Source: Streptomyces chattanoogensis
GTDB lineage: Bacteria > Actinomycetota > Actinomycetes > Streptomycetales > Streptomycetaceae
Direction of reading: 5' to 3'
Assembly (NCBI RefSeq): GCF_001294335.1
Contig: NZ_LGKG01000148.1
Location: forward strand, 62,001 to 126,000
Length of the DNA stretch: 64,000 bases
A program made the translations under genes and the position numbers. Below are positions 55,461 through 64,000 of the stretch, in pieces (position 1 is the first letter of the stretch; the number at the start of each line of letters is the position of its first letter). The notes below the pieces were generated by a model that did no database searches, was not told the DNA's origin, and worked only from the letters and a program-made list of their open reading frames with translations.

Positions 55461-56246
55461 TCAGGCGAACGCCACCTGGTAGATGCCACCGGCGATGGCT
55501 CCGCCGATGAGCGGGCCGACGACCGGGATCCAGGCGTAACCCCAGTCTGAACCGCCCTTGTTCGGCAGCGGCAGCAGCGCGTGCACGATGCGCGGGCCGA
55601 GGTCGCGGACCGGGTTGATGGCGTATCCGGTCGGCCCGCCGAGCGACAGACCGATGCCCACGACGATCAGCGCGACGAGCAGGACACCGATGCCGGAGAG
55701 GCCGATGGCCTTGGTCAGGCCGAGGCAGAGGATCGCCAGCACGAGCACGATGGTGGCGATGATCTCGGTGACCAGGTTCTGCACGACGTTCCGGATCTCC
55801 GGACCGGTGGAGAAGATGCCGAGCACCGGGCCCGCCTTGGGGGCCGCCTTCGGGTCGACCAGACCCTCTTCCGTGCTGTGGTCGGCCAGCACCTCGGGGT
55901 CGGTCAGATGGGCCCGGAACTGTCCGTAGTACACGAGCCACACCAGAACGGCACCGATCATGGCGCCGAGCATCTCGCCGGCGAAGTAAACCGGGACCTG
56001 CCCCCACTTGGTGCCGCCGGTGATGGCGGAGCCGATGGTGACGGCGGGATTGAGATGCGCGTGCGACTTCGCGGCGATATAGGCACCCGTCAGGACGGCG
56101 AAGCCCCACCCGAAGGCGATGGCGACCCATCCGGCGTTGAACGCCTTGGAGCGCTTGAACGTGACGGCGGCGCAGACGCCGCCACCCATCAAAAGCAGTA
56201 CAGCGGTACCGATGGTCTCGCTGATGAAGATGTCGGAGCTGGACAC
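55461..56246 (-). CDS. glpF: Glycerol uptake facilitator (aquaglyceroporin)
   Basis: 261 residues, six transmembrane helices. The first selectivity loop is [11 protein letters not shown]. The second reads [13 protein letters not shown], that is NPV instead of the canonical NPA, with the Arg of the filter kept. The insert of about 40 residues after helix 3 ([29 protein letters not shown]) is typical of GlpF-like channels. The GTG at 56246 is preceded by AAAGGAG; an ATG at 56351 would add a hydrophilic tail. First gene of the glycerol operon. Confidence 0.93.
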   Translation of the reverse strand: MSSSDIFISETIGTAVLLLMGGGVCAAVTFKRSKAFNAGWVAIAFGWGFAVLTGAYIAAKSHAHLNPAVTIGSAITGGTKWGQVPVYFAGEMLGAMIGAVLVWLVYYGQFRAHLTDPEVLADHSTEEGLVDPKAAPKAGPVLGIFSTGPEIRNVVQNLVTEIIATIVLVLAILCLGLTKAIGLSGIGVLLVALIVVGIGLSLGGPTGYAINPVRDLGPRIVHALLPLPNKGGSDWGYAWIPVVGPLIGGAIAGGIYQVAFA

Positions 56247-56358
56247 CCGCGACTCCTTTGTCCTTCGTCCAGGGGAAGGCGAACCCCGGGTCCCTCCGGT
56301 GGTCCGCGCCCTCCTAGAGGGCGGTGATCGGCCCGCGGCAGTGCCCACCATAGCGAAT

Positions 56359-56391
56359 ATTGTCGTTAGGTGTTCGACAATGCCGACCGAT
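56359..56391 (-). promoter_or_regulatory. gylR box: GylR-type operator upstream of glpF
   Basis: TTCGACAATGCCGACCGAT (56373-56391) recurs with two changes before gylR (57262-57280). Here ATTGTCG (56359-56365) and CGACAAT (56375-56381) also form a dyad. It lies 115-145 bp from the glpF start. Confidence 0.7.
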
Positions 56392-56473
56392 GAACGGCAG
56401 TTTTATTCACCGTAAGAACCCCGTCAAGGGTTCCATGGCCAAAAACTTAGGTGAACAAAAGGCCGCAATACGG

Positions 56474-57238
56474 TCAAAACCGTCCCGCGCCAAGATCCCT
56501 TGACACCGCGCGTGCGCAATCCCTCACCGCAGCGACGATTTCCGGCCGCAGTTCACCGTCCTGGCAGACCCGTTCCACGGCTCCTGTGACGCCCACCGCA
56601 CCCACCGGCATCCGCCGCCGGTCATGGATCGGCGCGGCCAGCGAGGCCACCCCGTCCCAGGTCTCCTCCACGTCCGCGGCCCAGCCGCGCGCCCGGGTCA
56701 GGTCCAGCAGCTTCTCGAAGTCGTCCAGCTCGGTCACCGTGCGCGGGGTGAACGCCTCCCGCTCGGCCTCCGTGACCTCGCTGTGCGCCACCGGGTCGTA
56801 CGCGGAGAGCACCTTGCCCAGCGCCGTGCAGTGCAGCGGCTGCATCGCCCCGACCTCGAGGACCTGCCGGCTGTCGTCGGGCCGGAAGACGTGGTGCACG
56901 ATCAGGACACCCTGCTTGTGCAGCACGCCGAGATAGACGCTCTCCCCGCTGGAGCGGGCCAGGTCGTCGGTCCAGACGAGGGCGCGGGCGCGCAGCTCGT
57001 GCACGTCCAGATAGCTGTTGCCCAGGCGCAGCAGCTCCGCGCCCAGCTGATAGCGGCCGGACGCCAGGTCCTGCTCGACGAAGCCCTCCTGCTGCAGCGT
57101 GCGCAGGATGCCGTGGGCGGTACCCTTCGCCAGCCCCAGGGACGAGGAGATGTCGGAGAGTCCCAGCCGCCGTTCCCCTCCTGCGAGCAGCCGCAGCATC
57201 GCGGCAGCTCGCTCCAGCGACTGGATGGTGCGTGCCAT
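56474..57238 (-). CDS. gylR: IclR-family regulator of glycerol catabolism
   Basis: 254 residues. The winged helix-turn-helix (QSLERAAAMLRLLAGGERRLGLSDISSSLGLAKGTAHGILRTLQQEGFVEQ) and the IclR ligand domain (about 85-250, with ALGKVLSAY and PVGAVGVTGAVERV) are complete. The location directly upstream of glpF-glpK-glpD on the same strand is that of GylR in S. coelicolor, the glycerol-3-phosphate-responsive repressor. AGG lies 7 nt before the ATG. The same box lies at its own promoter and before glpF. Confidence 0.94.
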   Translation of the reverse strand: MARTIQSLERAAAMLRLLAGGERRLGLSDISSSLGLAKGTAHGILRTLQQEGFVEQDLASGRYQLGAELLRLGNSYLDVHELRARALVWTDDLARSSGESVYLGVLHKQGVLIVHHVFRPDDSRQVLEVGAMQPLHCTALGKVLSAYDPVAHSEVTEAEREAFTPRTVTELDDFEKLLDLTRARGWAADVEETWDGVASLAAPIHDRRRMPVGAVGVTGAVERVCQDGELRPEIVAAVRDCARAVSRDLGAGRF

Positions 57239-57261
57239 CGGGCAACCTCCGAAGTATGCGG

Positions 57262-57280
57262 TTCGACAATGCCAAACGAT
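57262..57280 (-). promoter_or_regulatory. gylR box: GylR-type operator at gylR
   Basis: TTCGACAATGCCAAACGAT is 17 of 19 identical to the site before glpF. It sits 24-42 bp upstream of the gylR ATG, suited to autorepression. Confidence 0.7.
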
Positions 57281-57476
57281 ATCGGCCCATGCCGACTCTT
57301 GGGCAGCGAACAGAGTGTGTCAACGATCATGGATAGTCGACGGACCCCCCGCTCGGCCCCGCTGTCCACGGCGTGGAATGGGGAACCCCTGTACGGGACC
57401 GACAGCTACGCTGGCCGGGTGCGCCCTCTTCCGGAGGACGCAAAGCCGACAGCCGTCGCAACCAGGGAGCACCTCC

Positions 57477-60400
57477 ATGGCCTCGTACACGCCATCGTCC
57501 ACCAGCACATCCCGAGTCGAATCACTGCGGGAGGCACTCGCCTCGCGGGTGGTGGTAGCCGACGGTGCAATGGGCACGATGCTGCAGGCGCAGGACCCGT
57601 CGCTGGACGACTTCCAGCAGCTCGAGGGCTGCAACGAGATCCTCAACCTCACCCGCCCGGACATCGTCCGCTCGGTCCACGAGGAGTACTTCGCGGTCGG
57701 TGTCGACTGCGTCGAGACCAACACCTTCGGCGCGAACTTCGCGGCGCTGGCCGAGTACGACATCGCCGAGCGGGTCTTCGAGCTGTCCGAGTCCGGCGCC
57801 CGGATCGCCCGCGAGGTCGCCGACGAGTTCACCGAGAAGACCGGGCAGCAGCGCTACGTCCTGGGCTCCATGGGCCCCGGCACCAAGCTGCCCACCCTCG
57901 GCCACGCCCCGTACCTCACCCTCCGCGACGCCTACCAGCAGAACGCCGAGGGCATGATCGCCGGCGGCGCCGACGCCCTCCTGGTGGAGACCACCCAGGA
58001 CCTGCTGCAGACCAAGGCCGCCATCCTCGGCGCCCGCCGCGCCCTCGAGGCCACCGGCGCCAGCCTGCCGATCATCTGCTCCGTCACCGTCGAGACCACC
58101 GGCACCATGCTGCTCGGCTCCGAGATCGGCGCCGCCCTGACGGCCCTGGAGCCGCTGGGCATCGACATGATCGGCCTGAACTGCGCCACCGGCCCCGCCG
58201 AGATGAGCGAGCACCTGCGCTATCTGGCCCGGCACTCCCGCGTCCCCCTCGCCTGCATGCCGAACGCCGGCCTGCCCGTCCTCGGCAAGGACGGCGCGCA
58301 CTACCCGCTGTCCGCCGCCGAGCTCGCGGACGCCCAGGAGACCTTCGTCGCCGAATACGGCCTCTCCCTGGTCGGCGGCTGCTGCGGCACGACTCCCGAG
58401 CACCTGCGGCAGGTCGTCGAGCGGGTCCGCGGCATCGCCCCCACCGCCCGCGACCCGCGCCCCGAGCCCGGCGCCGCCTCCCTCTACCAGACCGTCCCCT
58501 TCCGCCAGGACACCTCGTACCTGGCCATCGGCGAGCGCACCAACGCCAACGGATCGAAGAAGTTCCGCGAGGCGATGCTGGACGCCCGCTGGGACGACTG
58601 TGTGGAGATGGCCCGCGACCAGATCCGCGAGGGCGCCCACATGCTCGACCTGTGCGTCGACTACGTCGGCCGGGACGGCGTCGCCGACATGGAGGAACTG
58701 GCCGGCCGCTTCGCCACCGCCTCCACCCTGCCCATCGTCCTCGACTCCACCGAGGTCGACGTGATCGAGGCCGGCCTGCAGAAGCTGGGCGGCCGCGCGG
58801 TCATCAACTCCGTCAACTACGAGGACGGCGACGGCCCCGAATCGCGCTTCGCCAAGGTCACCCGGCTGGCCCAGGAGCACGGCGCCGCGCTGATCGCCCT
58901 CACCATCGACGAGGAGGGCCAGGCCCGTACGCCCGAGAAGAAGGTCGAGATCGCCGAACGGCTCATCGCCGACCTGACCGGCAACTGGGGCATCCTCGAG
59001 TCGGACATCCTCATCGACACCCTCACCTTCACCATCTGCACCGGCCAGGAGGAGTCCCGGGGGGACGGCATCGCCACCATCGAGGCGATCCGCGAACTCA
59101 AGCGCCGCCACCCGGACGTACAGACCACGCTGGGCCTGTCCAACATCTCCTTCGGCCTCAACCCGGCGGCCCGCATCCTGCTCAACTCGGTCTTCCTCGA
59201 CGAATGCGTCAAGGCGGGCCTGGACTCGGCGATCGTGCACGCGTCCAAGATCCTGCCGATCGCCCGCTTCGACGAGGAGCAGGTCACCACGGCCCTCGAC
59301 CTCATCTACGACCGGCGCACCGAGGGCTACGACCCCCTCCAGAAGCTGATGGCGCTCTTCGAGGGCGCCACCGCCAAGTCCCTCAAGGCCGGCAAGGCCG
59401 AGGAACTGGCCGCCCTGCCGCTGGAGGAGCGCCTCCAGCGCCGCATCATCGACGGCGAGAAGAACGGCCTGGAGGCCGACCTGGACGCGGCGCTGGAGGA
59501 GCGCCCCGCCCTGGACATTGTCAACGAGACCCTCCTGGCCGGTATGAAGGTCGTCGGCGAGCTCTTCGGCTCCGGCCAGATGCAGCTGCCGTTCGTCCTC
59601 CAGTCCGCCGAGGTCATGAAGGCCGCGGTGGCCTACCTCGAGCCGCACATGGAGAAGTCGGACGCGGAGGGCAAGGGCACCATCGTGCTCGCCACCGTCC
59701 GCGGCGACGTCCACGACATCGGCAAGAACCTCGTCGACATCATCCTGTCGAACAACGGCTACAACGTCGTCAACCTCGGCATCAAGCAGCCGGTCTCCGC
59801 GATCCTGGAAGCCGCCGAGGAACACAAGGCCGATGTCATCGGCATGTCCGGGCTCCTGGTCAAGTCGACCGTGATCATGAAGGAGAACCTGGAGGAGCTC
59901 AACCAGCGCAAGATGGCCGCCGACTTCCCCGTCATCCTCGGCGGCGCCGCCCTCACCCGCGCCTACGTCGAGCAGGACCTCCACGAGATCTACGAGGGCG
60001 AGGTCCGCTACGCCCGCGACGCGTTCGAGGGACTGCGCCTGATGGACGCCCTGATCGCCGTCAAGCGCGGGGTGCCCGGCGCCGCCCTCCCCGAGCTCAA
60101 GCAGCGCCGCGTCCCCAAGAAGGACACCGCCGTCCTCGAGGTCGAGGAGCCCGAGGGCTCGGTGCGCTCCGACGTCGCCGTCGACAACCCCGTCCCCGCC
60201 CCGCCGTTCTGGGGCACCCGCGTCGTCAAGGGCATCCAGCTCGCCGACTACGCGTCCTGGCTGGACGAGGGCGCGCTCTTCAAGGGCCAGTGGGGCCTCA
60301 AGCAGGCCCGTACGGGGGAGGGCCCGTCGTACGAGGAGCTGGTGGAGTCCGAGGGCCGTCCGCGGCTGCGCGGCTGGCTGGACAAGCTCCAGACCGAGAA

Positions 60401-60986
60401 CCTGCTGGAAGCCGCCGTGGTGCACGGCTACTTCCCCTGCCACTCCAAGGGCGACGACCTCATCCTCCTGAACGAGGACGGCACCGAGCGCACCCGCTTC
60501 ACCTTCCCGCGCCAGCGCCGCGGCCGCCGCCTGTGCCTGGCGGACTTCTTCCGTCCGGAGGAGTCCGGTGAGCGCGATGTCGTCGGCCTGCAGGTCGTCA
60601 CCGTCGGCTCGAAGATCGGCGCCGCCACGGCCGAGCTCTTCGAGGCCAACGCCTACCGCGACTACCTGGAACTGCACGGTCTGTCCGTCCAGTTGGCCGA
60701 GGCGCTGGCCGAGTACTGGCACGCCCGGGTCCGCGCGGAGCTGGGCTTCGCGGGCGAGGACCCGGCCGATGTCGAGGACATGTTCGCGCTGAAGTACCGC
60801 GGTGCGCGCTTCTCGCTGGGCTACGGCGCCTGCCCCGACCTGGAGGACCGCGCCAAGATCGCGGACCTGCTGCAGCCGGAGCGGATCGGCGTCCAGCTCT
60901 CCGAGGAGTTCCAGCTGCACCCCGAGCAGTCGACGGACGCCATCGTCATCCACCACCCGGAGGCGAAGTACTTCAATGCGCGGTAG
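57477..60986 (+). CDS. metH: Cobalamin-dependent methionine synthase
   Basis: 1169 residues, near the E. coli length (1227). The homocysteine domain (about 1-330) has zinc cysteines in GLNCATGPAEM and VGGCCGTTPEH. The methyltetrahydrofolate domain (about 350-610) opens with IGERTNANGSKKF. The cap and B12 domain (about 640-880) carries DVHDIGKN, with H746 as the lower axial ligand. The reactivation domain (about 900-1169) ends RFSLGYGACPDLEDR. It methylates homocysteine with methyl-THF via cob(I)alamin. GGGAG precedes the ATG at 57477. It diverges from gylR by 238 bp. Confidence 0.97.
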   Translation: MASYTPSSTSTSRVESLREALASRVVVADGAMGTMLQAQDPSLDDFQQLEGCNEILNLTRPDIVRSVHEEYFAVGVDCVETNTFGANFAALAEYDIAERVFELSESGARIAREVADEFTEKTGQQRYVLGSMGPGTKLPTLGHAPYLTLRDAYQQNAEGMIAGGADALLVETTQDLLQTKAAILGARRALEATGASLPIICSVTVETTGTMLLGSEIGAALTALEPLGIDMIGLNCATGPAEMSEHLRYLARHSRVPLACMPNAGLPVLGKDGAHYPLSAAELADAQETFVAEYGLSLVGGCCGTTPEHLRQVVERVRGIAPTARDPRPEPGAASLYQTVPFRQDTSYLAIGERTNANGSKKFREAMLDARWDDCVEMARDQIREGAHMLDLCVDYVGRDGVADMEELAGRFATASTLPIVLDSTEVDVIEAGLQKLGGRAVINSVNYEDGDGPESRFAKVTRLAQEHGAALIALTIDEEGQARTPEKKVEIAERLIADLTGNWGILESDILIDTLTFTICTGQEESRGDGIATIEAIRELKRRHPDVQTTLGLSNISFGLNPAARILLNSVFLDECVKAGLDSAIVHASKILPIARFDEEQVTTALDLIYDRRTEGYDPLQKLMALFEGATAKSLKAGKAEELAALPLEERLQRRIIDGEKNGLEADLDAALEERPALDIVNETLLAGMKVVGELFGSGQMQLPFVLQSAEVMKAAVAYLEPHMEKSDAEGKGTIVLATVRGDVHDIGKNLVDIILSNNGYNVVNLGIKQPVSAILEAAEEHKADVIGMSGLLVKSTVIMKENLEELNQRKMAADFPVILGGAALTRAYVEQDLHEIYEGEVRYARDAFEGLRLMDALIAVKRGVPGAALPELKQRRVPKKDTAVLEVEEPEGSVRSDVAVDNPVPAPPFWGTRVVKGIQLADYASWLDEGALFKGQWGLKQARTGEGPSYEELVESEGRPRLRGWLDKLQTENLLEAAVVHGYFPCHSKGDDLILLNEDGTERTRFTFPRQRRGRRLCLADFFRPEESGERDVVGLQVVTVGSKIGAATAELFEANAYRDYLELHGLSVQLAEALAEYWHARVRAELGFAGEDPADVEDMFALKYRGARFSLGYGACPDLEDRAKIADLLQPERIGVQLSEEFQLHPEQSTDAIVIHHPEAKYFNAR

Positions 60987-61006
60987 CGCGGTGACGCGGT
61001 GACGCC

Positions 61007-61033
61007 AGGGAGGCCCTCCCGGGGGGCCTCCCT
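61007..61033 (+). terminator. Terminator of metH
   Basis: AGGGAGGCC, a 9-nt loop and GGCCTCCCT, 20 bp past the metH stop. Confidence 0.8.
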
Positions 61034-61175
61034 CCGTTTCCCTTCCGCCGTACCGCGCATTCCGGGCCGCACCGTCGTACACTGGTCGGTCCGGTAGTGG
61101 CCGGTCGCAACCCCCGCCGGGGGCAGCGGCCGGCCCTTTCGTCCCTTTCGGGGACGTCGTCACGGAGGTGGATGG

Positions 61176-61877
61176 ATGACCAGCAGCATCCCCGCAGTCG
61201 GCACCCGCTCGGCCGAGCCCGCCACCCTCCAGGCCGTCTTCCTCGACCTGGACGGCACCCTCGTCGACACCGAGGGCTTCTGGTGGGAGGCCGAGGCCGA
61301 GGTCTTCGCGGAACTGGGCCACACCCTGCACGACGGACACCGCGAGATCGTCGTCGGGGGCCCGATGACCCGCAGCGCCGGCTACCTCATCCAGGCCACC
61401 GGCGCCCAGATCGGCCTCACCGAGCTCAGCGGGCTGCTCAACGCCCGCTTCGCCGCCCGGATCGCCGGCGGGGTGCCGCTGATGCCGGGTGCGCGCCGGC
61501 TGCTGGCCGAGCTGCGGGCCCACCAGGTGCCGACCGCCCTGGTCTCCGCCTCGCACCGCGCCATCATCGACTCGATGCTGCACTGGCTGGGCCGGGAGAA
61601 CTTCGACCTGACGCTGGCCGGCGACGAGATGGAGCGCACCAAACCGCATCCGGACCCGTATCTGACGGCCGCCGCCCGGCTGGGCGTGGCCCCGGACCGC
61701 TGCGCCGTCATCGAGGACACCCTCACCGGAGTGACGGCGGGCGAGGCCGCGGGCTGCCGGGTCGTCGCGGTGCCGTCGGTGACGCCGATCCCGCCGGCCC
61801 GGGGCCGTACGGTCGTGGGGTCGCTGAAAGAAGTCGATCTGGCTTTTCTCCGTGCCCTCATCACGGAAAGCCGGTGA
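61176..61877 (+). CDS. HAD-family phosphatase/phosphomutase
   Basis: 233 residues. Motif I is FLDLDGTLVDTE, motif II ALVSASHR, motif III lysine in MERTKPHPDPY, and motif IV VIEDTLTGVTAGEAAG. The helical cap (about 35-95) is that of subclass I (beta-phosphoglucomutase/phosphatase-like). The substrate is unknown. GGAGGTGG precedes the ATG. From memory a HAD phosphatase follows metH in other Streptomyces. Confidence 0.9.
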   Translation: MTSSIPAVGTRSAEPATLQAVFLDLDGTLVDTEGFWWEAEAEVFAELGHTLHDGHREIVVGGPMTRSAGYLIQATGAQIGLTELSGLLNARFAARIAGGVPLMPGARRLLAELRAHQVPTALVSASHRAIIDSMLHWLGRENFDLTLAGDEMERTKPHPDPYLTAAARLGVAPDRCAVIEDTLTGVTAGEAAGCRVVAVPSVTPIPPARGRTVVGSLKEVDLAFLRALITESR

Positions 61878-62273
61878 ATCATCCACCGAGAGTACCGAGC
61901 GTGTCCGAACGGAAAAGCACTGGGAACTCAGGGGAGCTGCGTGCTTATTTTCCGTGACGTCTCCGCGGTGAATACAGCGGCCGAATTCCGCCGGTGCTGC
62001 AGGCCGGGGAATGCGTGACGTTTCTCACGTGCCGGGCCGTCGACAGGGGCGGCGGCAGGTGTTCCAGGGGGTCTGTCCGGGGTTTTCCGCGGGGGTAAGT
62101 GTCCGGATTGGTGGAGCAACGTGCGAAACGTTCCGCCGTCCGGATATCGGTCGTGCCGCCACCGGTATCCCGGGGCCCCATTGTTTCAACTACGTTGTGT
62201 CCCGGACCGGCTGACCGTTCCTACTAATGTCGTCGCGAGCAACACCTCTGCGCTGATAAGGAACCTGCCGACG
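61878..62273. other. Long intergenic region with a Crp-like site
   Basis: No credible ORF in 396 bp. GTGA-CGTTTC-TCAC (62015-62028) is a perfect GTGA-N6-TCAC dyad, as bound by Crp/Fnr proteins. TACTAAT at 62222-62228 is a good -10 about 45 bp before the next gene, but its -35 is unclear. Confidence 0.45.
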
Positions 62274-63881
62274 ATGAACCGCAAGACCTTGGTGCTGCCG
62301 GTCATGGCCGGTCTGATCGCCCCCGTACTCGCTGCCTGCGGCAGCTCGGACGGCGCGGGCGACGAAGGTGATCCGATCATCGTCGGGGTCGCCTCCCGGA
62401 TCGAGGCGACCAAGGCGGCACCCGCCCCCCTCGACCCGGCGCAGGCCTATGACGTCGATGCGTGGAACGTGCTGCGCAGCACCCTGCAGACGCTGATGCG
62501 GCTGCCGCGGAGCGGTACCGCGCCGGTGCCCGACGCGGCCAGGTCCTGCAGGTTCAGCGACAGTCAGAACGAGCAGTACCGCTGCACCCTGCGCAGCGGC
62601 CTGAAGTTCGCGAACGGACACGACCTGACGGCACAGGACGTCAAGTTCTCCATCGAGCGCATGAAGGCCATCAACAACACCAACGGCCCGGTGTCGCTGC
62701 TCGACGACATCGACAAGGTCGAGGCGCCCAGCAAGACCGAGGTGGTGTTCCACCTCAGCAGACCCGACGCCACCTTCCCGCAGAAGCTCACCACGCCCGC
62801 CGCGGCCATCGTCGACCCCGAGGTGTACCCCAAGAACCGCCTCTACAGCGGCTTCGAGGTGGTCGGCTCGGGCCCGTACACCGTCAAGGCCGAGCACAGC
62901 GGCAACCGCATCACCAAGGTCGTCTTCACCAGGAACCCCGGCTACAAGGGCGGGCTGACGGCGAGGAACGACAAGGTCGAGATGCGCTTCTTCGACGACT
63001 CCGCGACGACGGAGAAGGCGCTGCGCAAGGGCGACATCGACCTCATGAACCGCGGTCTGGCACCCAGCCAGGTCAAGGGCCTGGAGAACTCCCGCGACGA
63101 GCACCTCACGATGCAGACGATGCCGGGCCAGGAGATCCGCTACCTCGCCTTCAACACCAAGGACCCGGTCGTCTCCAACAAGGCCGTGCGGCAGGCGATG
63201 GCGCAGATCGTCGACCGCCCCCGGCTCGTCCGGGACGTCTACGCGTACACCGGTGACCCGCTCTTCTCGATGGTCCCCACCGGCCTCACCGGCCACATCA
63301 ACGCGTTCTTCAACAAGTACGGGGACCCCAGCGTCGCGGCCGCCCGCAAGACCCTGCAGCAGGCGAACATCACCACCCCGGTGAAGTTCACCCTCACGTA
63401 CACCACGAACCACTACGGCCCCAGCACCACCAAGGAGGTCCGGGCACTGCAGCGGCAGCTCAACGACAGCACGCTGTTCGACGTCAGCCTCAAGGGCGTC
63501 GACAGCTGGCAGCAGTTTCGCACCGACGCCCTGGACGGCAAGTACACCGTCTACCACATGGGCTGGTTCCCCGACATCCCGGACGCCGACAACTACATCG
63601 CGCCGTTCATCGGCAAGCAGAACTTCCTCGGCTCCCCCTACCGCAACGGCAAGATCGAGTCGCAGCTGATCCCGTCCAGCCGCCAGCAGTCCGACCGCAA
63701 CGCCGCCGCGGACGACTTCAAGCAGGCGCAGGACATCATCGCCGCGGACGTACCGCTGCTCCCGCTGTGGCAGGGCAAGCAGTACGTTGCCGCCCGCGAC
63801 GACATCACCGGCACCGAGTGGGCCCTCAACTCCTCCTCGGGGCTGCAGATCTGGGAACTGGGCCGCGGCGTCGCCGACTGA
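62274..63881 (+). CDS. Peptide/nickel-type ABC transporter substrate-binding lipoprotein
   Basis: 535 residues. The lipobox is VLAACGSS (Cys near 21). The SBP_bac_5 fold follows: RCTLRSGLKFANGHDLTAQDVKFSIERM, VGSGPYTVKAEHSGNRI, YLAFNTKDPVVSNKAVRQAMAQIVDR and a C-terminal lobe with MGWFPDIPDADNYIAPFIG. The two-lobe size fits oligopeptide-binding proteins such as the BldKB/DppA group. AAGGAA lies 10 nt before the ATG. Its permease and ATPase genes would be expected downstream, beyond the window. Confidence 0.93.
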   Translation: MNRKTLVLPVMAGLIAPVLAACGSSDGAGDEGDPIIVGVASRIEATKAAPAPLDPAQAYDVDAWNVLRSTLQTLMRLPRSGTAPVPDAARSCRFSDSQNEQYRCTLRSGLKFANGHDLTAQDVKFSIERMKAINNTNGPVSLLDDIDKVEAPSKTEVVFHLSRPDATFPQKLTTPAAAIVDPEVYPKNRLYSGFEVVGSGPYTVKAEHSGNRITKVVFTRNPGYKGGLTARNDKVEMRFFDDSATTEKALRKGDIDLMNRGLAPSQVKGLENSRDEHLTMQTMPGQEIRYLAFNTKDPVVSNKAVRQAMAQIVDRPRLVRDVYAYTGDPLFSMVPTGLTGHINAFFNKYGDPSVAAARKTLQQANITTPVKFTLTYTTNHYGPSTTKEVRALQRQLNDSTLFDVSLKGVDSWQQFRTDALDGKYTVYHMGWFPDIPDADNYIAPFIGKQNFLGSPYRNGKIESQLIPSSRQQSDRNAAADDFKQAQDIIAADVPLLPLWQGKQYVAARDDITGTEWALNSSSGLQIWELGRGVAD

Positions 63882-64000
63882 CCCGGCCCCTCGTACGCCC
63901 CCAGGCACCACGCGTACGGCACAGGCACCACCGCACAACACAAGAACCGCCCGTACGACACCGGCTGCTGCCGAGGCAGACCCGCAGCAGCAGCAGCCTG
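63882..64000. other. Downstream spacer at the window end
   Basis: No ORF or hairpin I can support. CGTACG-containing C/A-rich sequence ends in a CAG-rich run (63980-63997). Confidence 0.4.

Noticed and set aside
57239..57476. Possible cobalamin riboswitch before metH
   Set aside because: I could not find a B12-box-like element or the expected multi-helix layout in the 238-bp leader, and the gene is the B12-dependent isozyme, which is not usually riboswitch-controlled.
57522..61886. A 1454-codon open frame antisense to metH
   Set aside because: It is the mirror of the strongly biased metH codons. It has no start site, domain or composition of a real protein, and metH is complete on the other strand.

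Overview
The window is chromosomal DNA of a Streptomyces or very close relative. GC is very high with strong third-position G/C bias. It carries chaplin genes, the mycothiol gene mshC, an F420-type luciferase-like oxidoreductase, DUF3090 and SCO1664-family proteins, and the gyl/glp glycerol operon with its IclR regulator. From memory, the order glpF-glpK-glpD, a PAC2 gene (parJ-like), mshC, SCO1664-like, DUF3090, phosphatase, CorA, ferritin-like, LLM, AKR, RecD-like, chpC and chpH follows the S. coelicolor SCO1657-SCO1675 region. I could not run an alignment.

Layout. Bases 1-2440: a truncated DMT transporter diverging from a FAD dehydrogenase. 2779-7304: an operon of a repeat-like protein, an APC permease and a copper amine oxidase. 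7382-10858: a Tat-type molybdopterin oxidoreductase with a membrane cytochrome b, convergent with a two-component system. 10963-14589: a second operon of the same form (repeat-like protein, APC permease, GNAT acetyltransferase). 14923-18936: a thin [2Fe-2S] protein diverging from a P450, then an ABC-F ATPase with a structured leader. 18959-22397: PIG-L deacetylase, HAD hydrolase, RluA-type pseudouridine synthase, a degenerate stretch and tRNA-Leu(GAG). 22628-25544: M20 peptidase and the chaplins chpH and chpC. 25887-41034: the conserved core listed above. An isochorismatase-like/GlxA pair sits between mshC and the PAC2 gene.

41367-50847 looks like a complete sugar-acid island: L-fuconate dehydratase, two SDRs, an ABC importer (binding protein, ATPase, permease), an AKR sugar dehydrogenase, a lactonase-type amidohydrolase and a FadR-type regulator. 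The regulator's probable operator (ACATC-S-GATGT) is repeated at the operon promoter and at the regulator's own promoter. 52231-57238 is the glycerol regulon, with a shared 19-bp box before glpF and before gylR. metH, a HAD phosphatase and a peptide-type binding protein close the window.

I found no CRISPR array, insertion sequence, intact prophage or secondary-metabolite cluster. The observations I rate highest are: (i) two operons with the same order of a repeat-like protein, an APC permease and an amine-acting enzyme; (ii) a RecD2-like protein that has lost its Walker A lysine and Walker B glutamate; (iii) two 41-bp hairpin repeats whose differences include two compensatory base pairs; (iv) a PAC2 gene that runs about 180 codons past its normal end through one of those repeats; and (v) the operator logic of the fucose-type and glycerol regulons.
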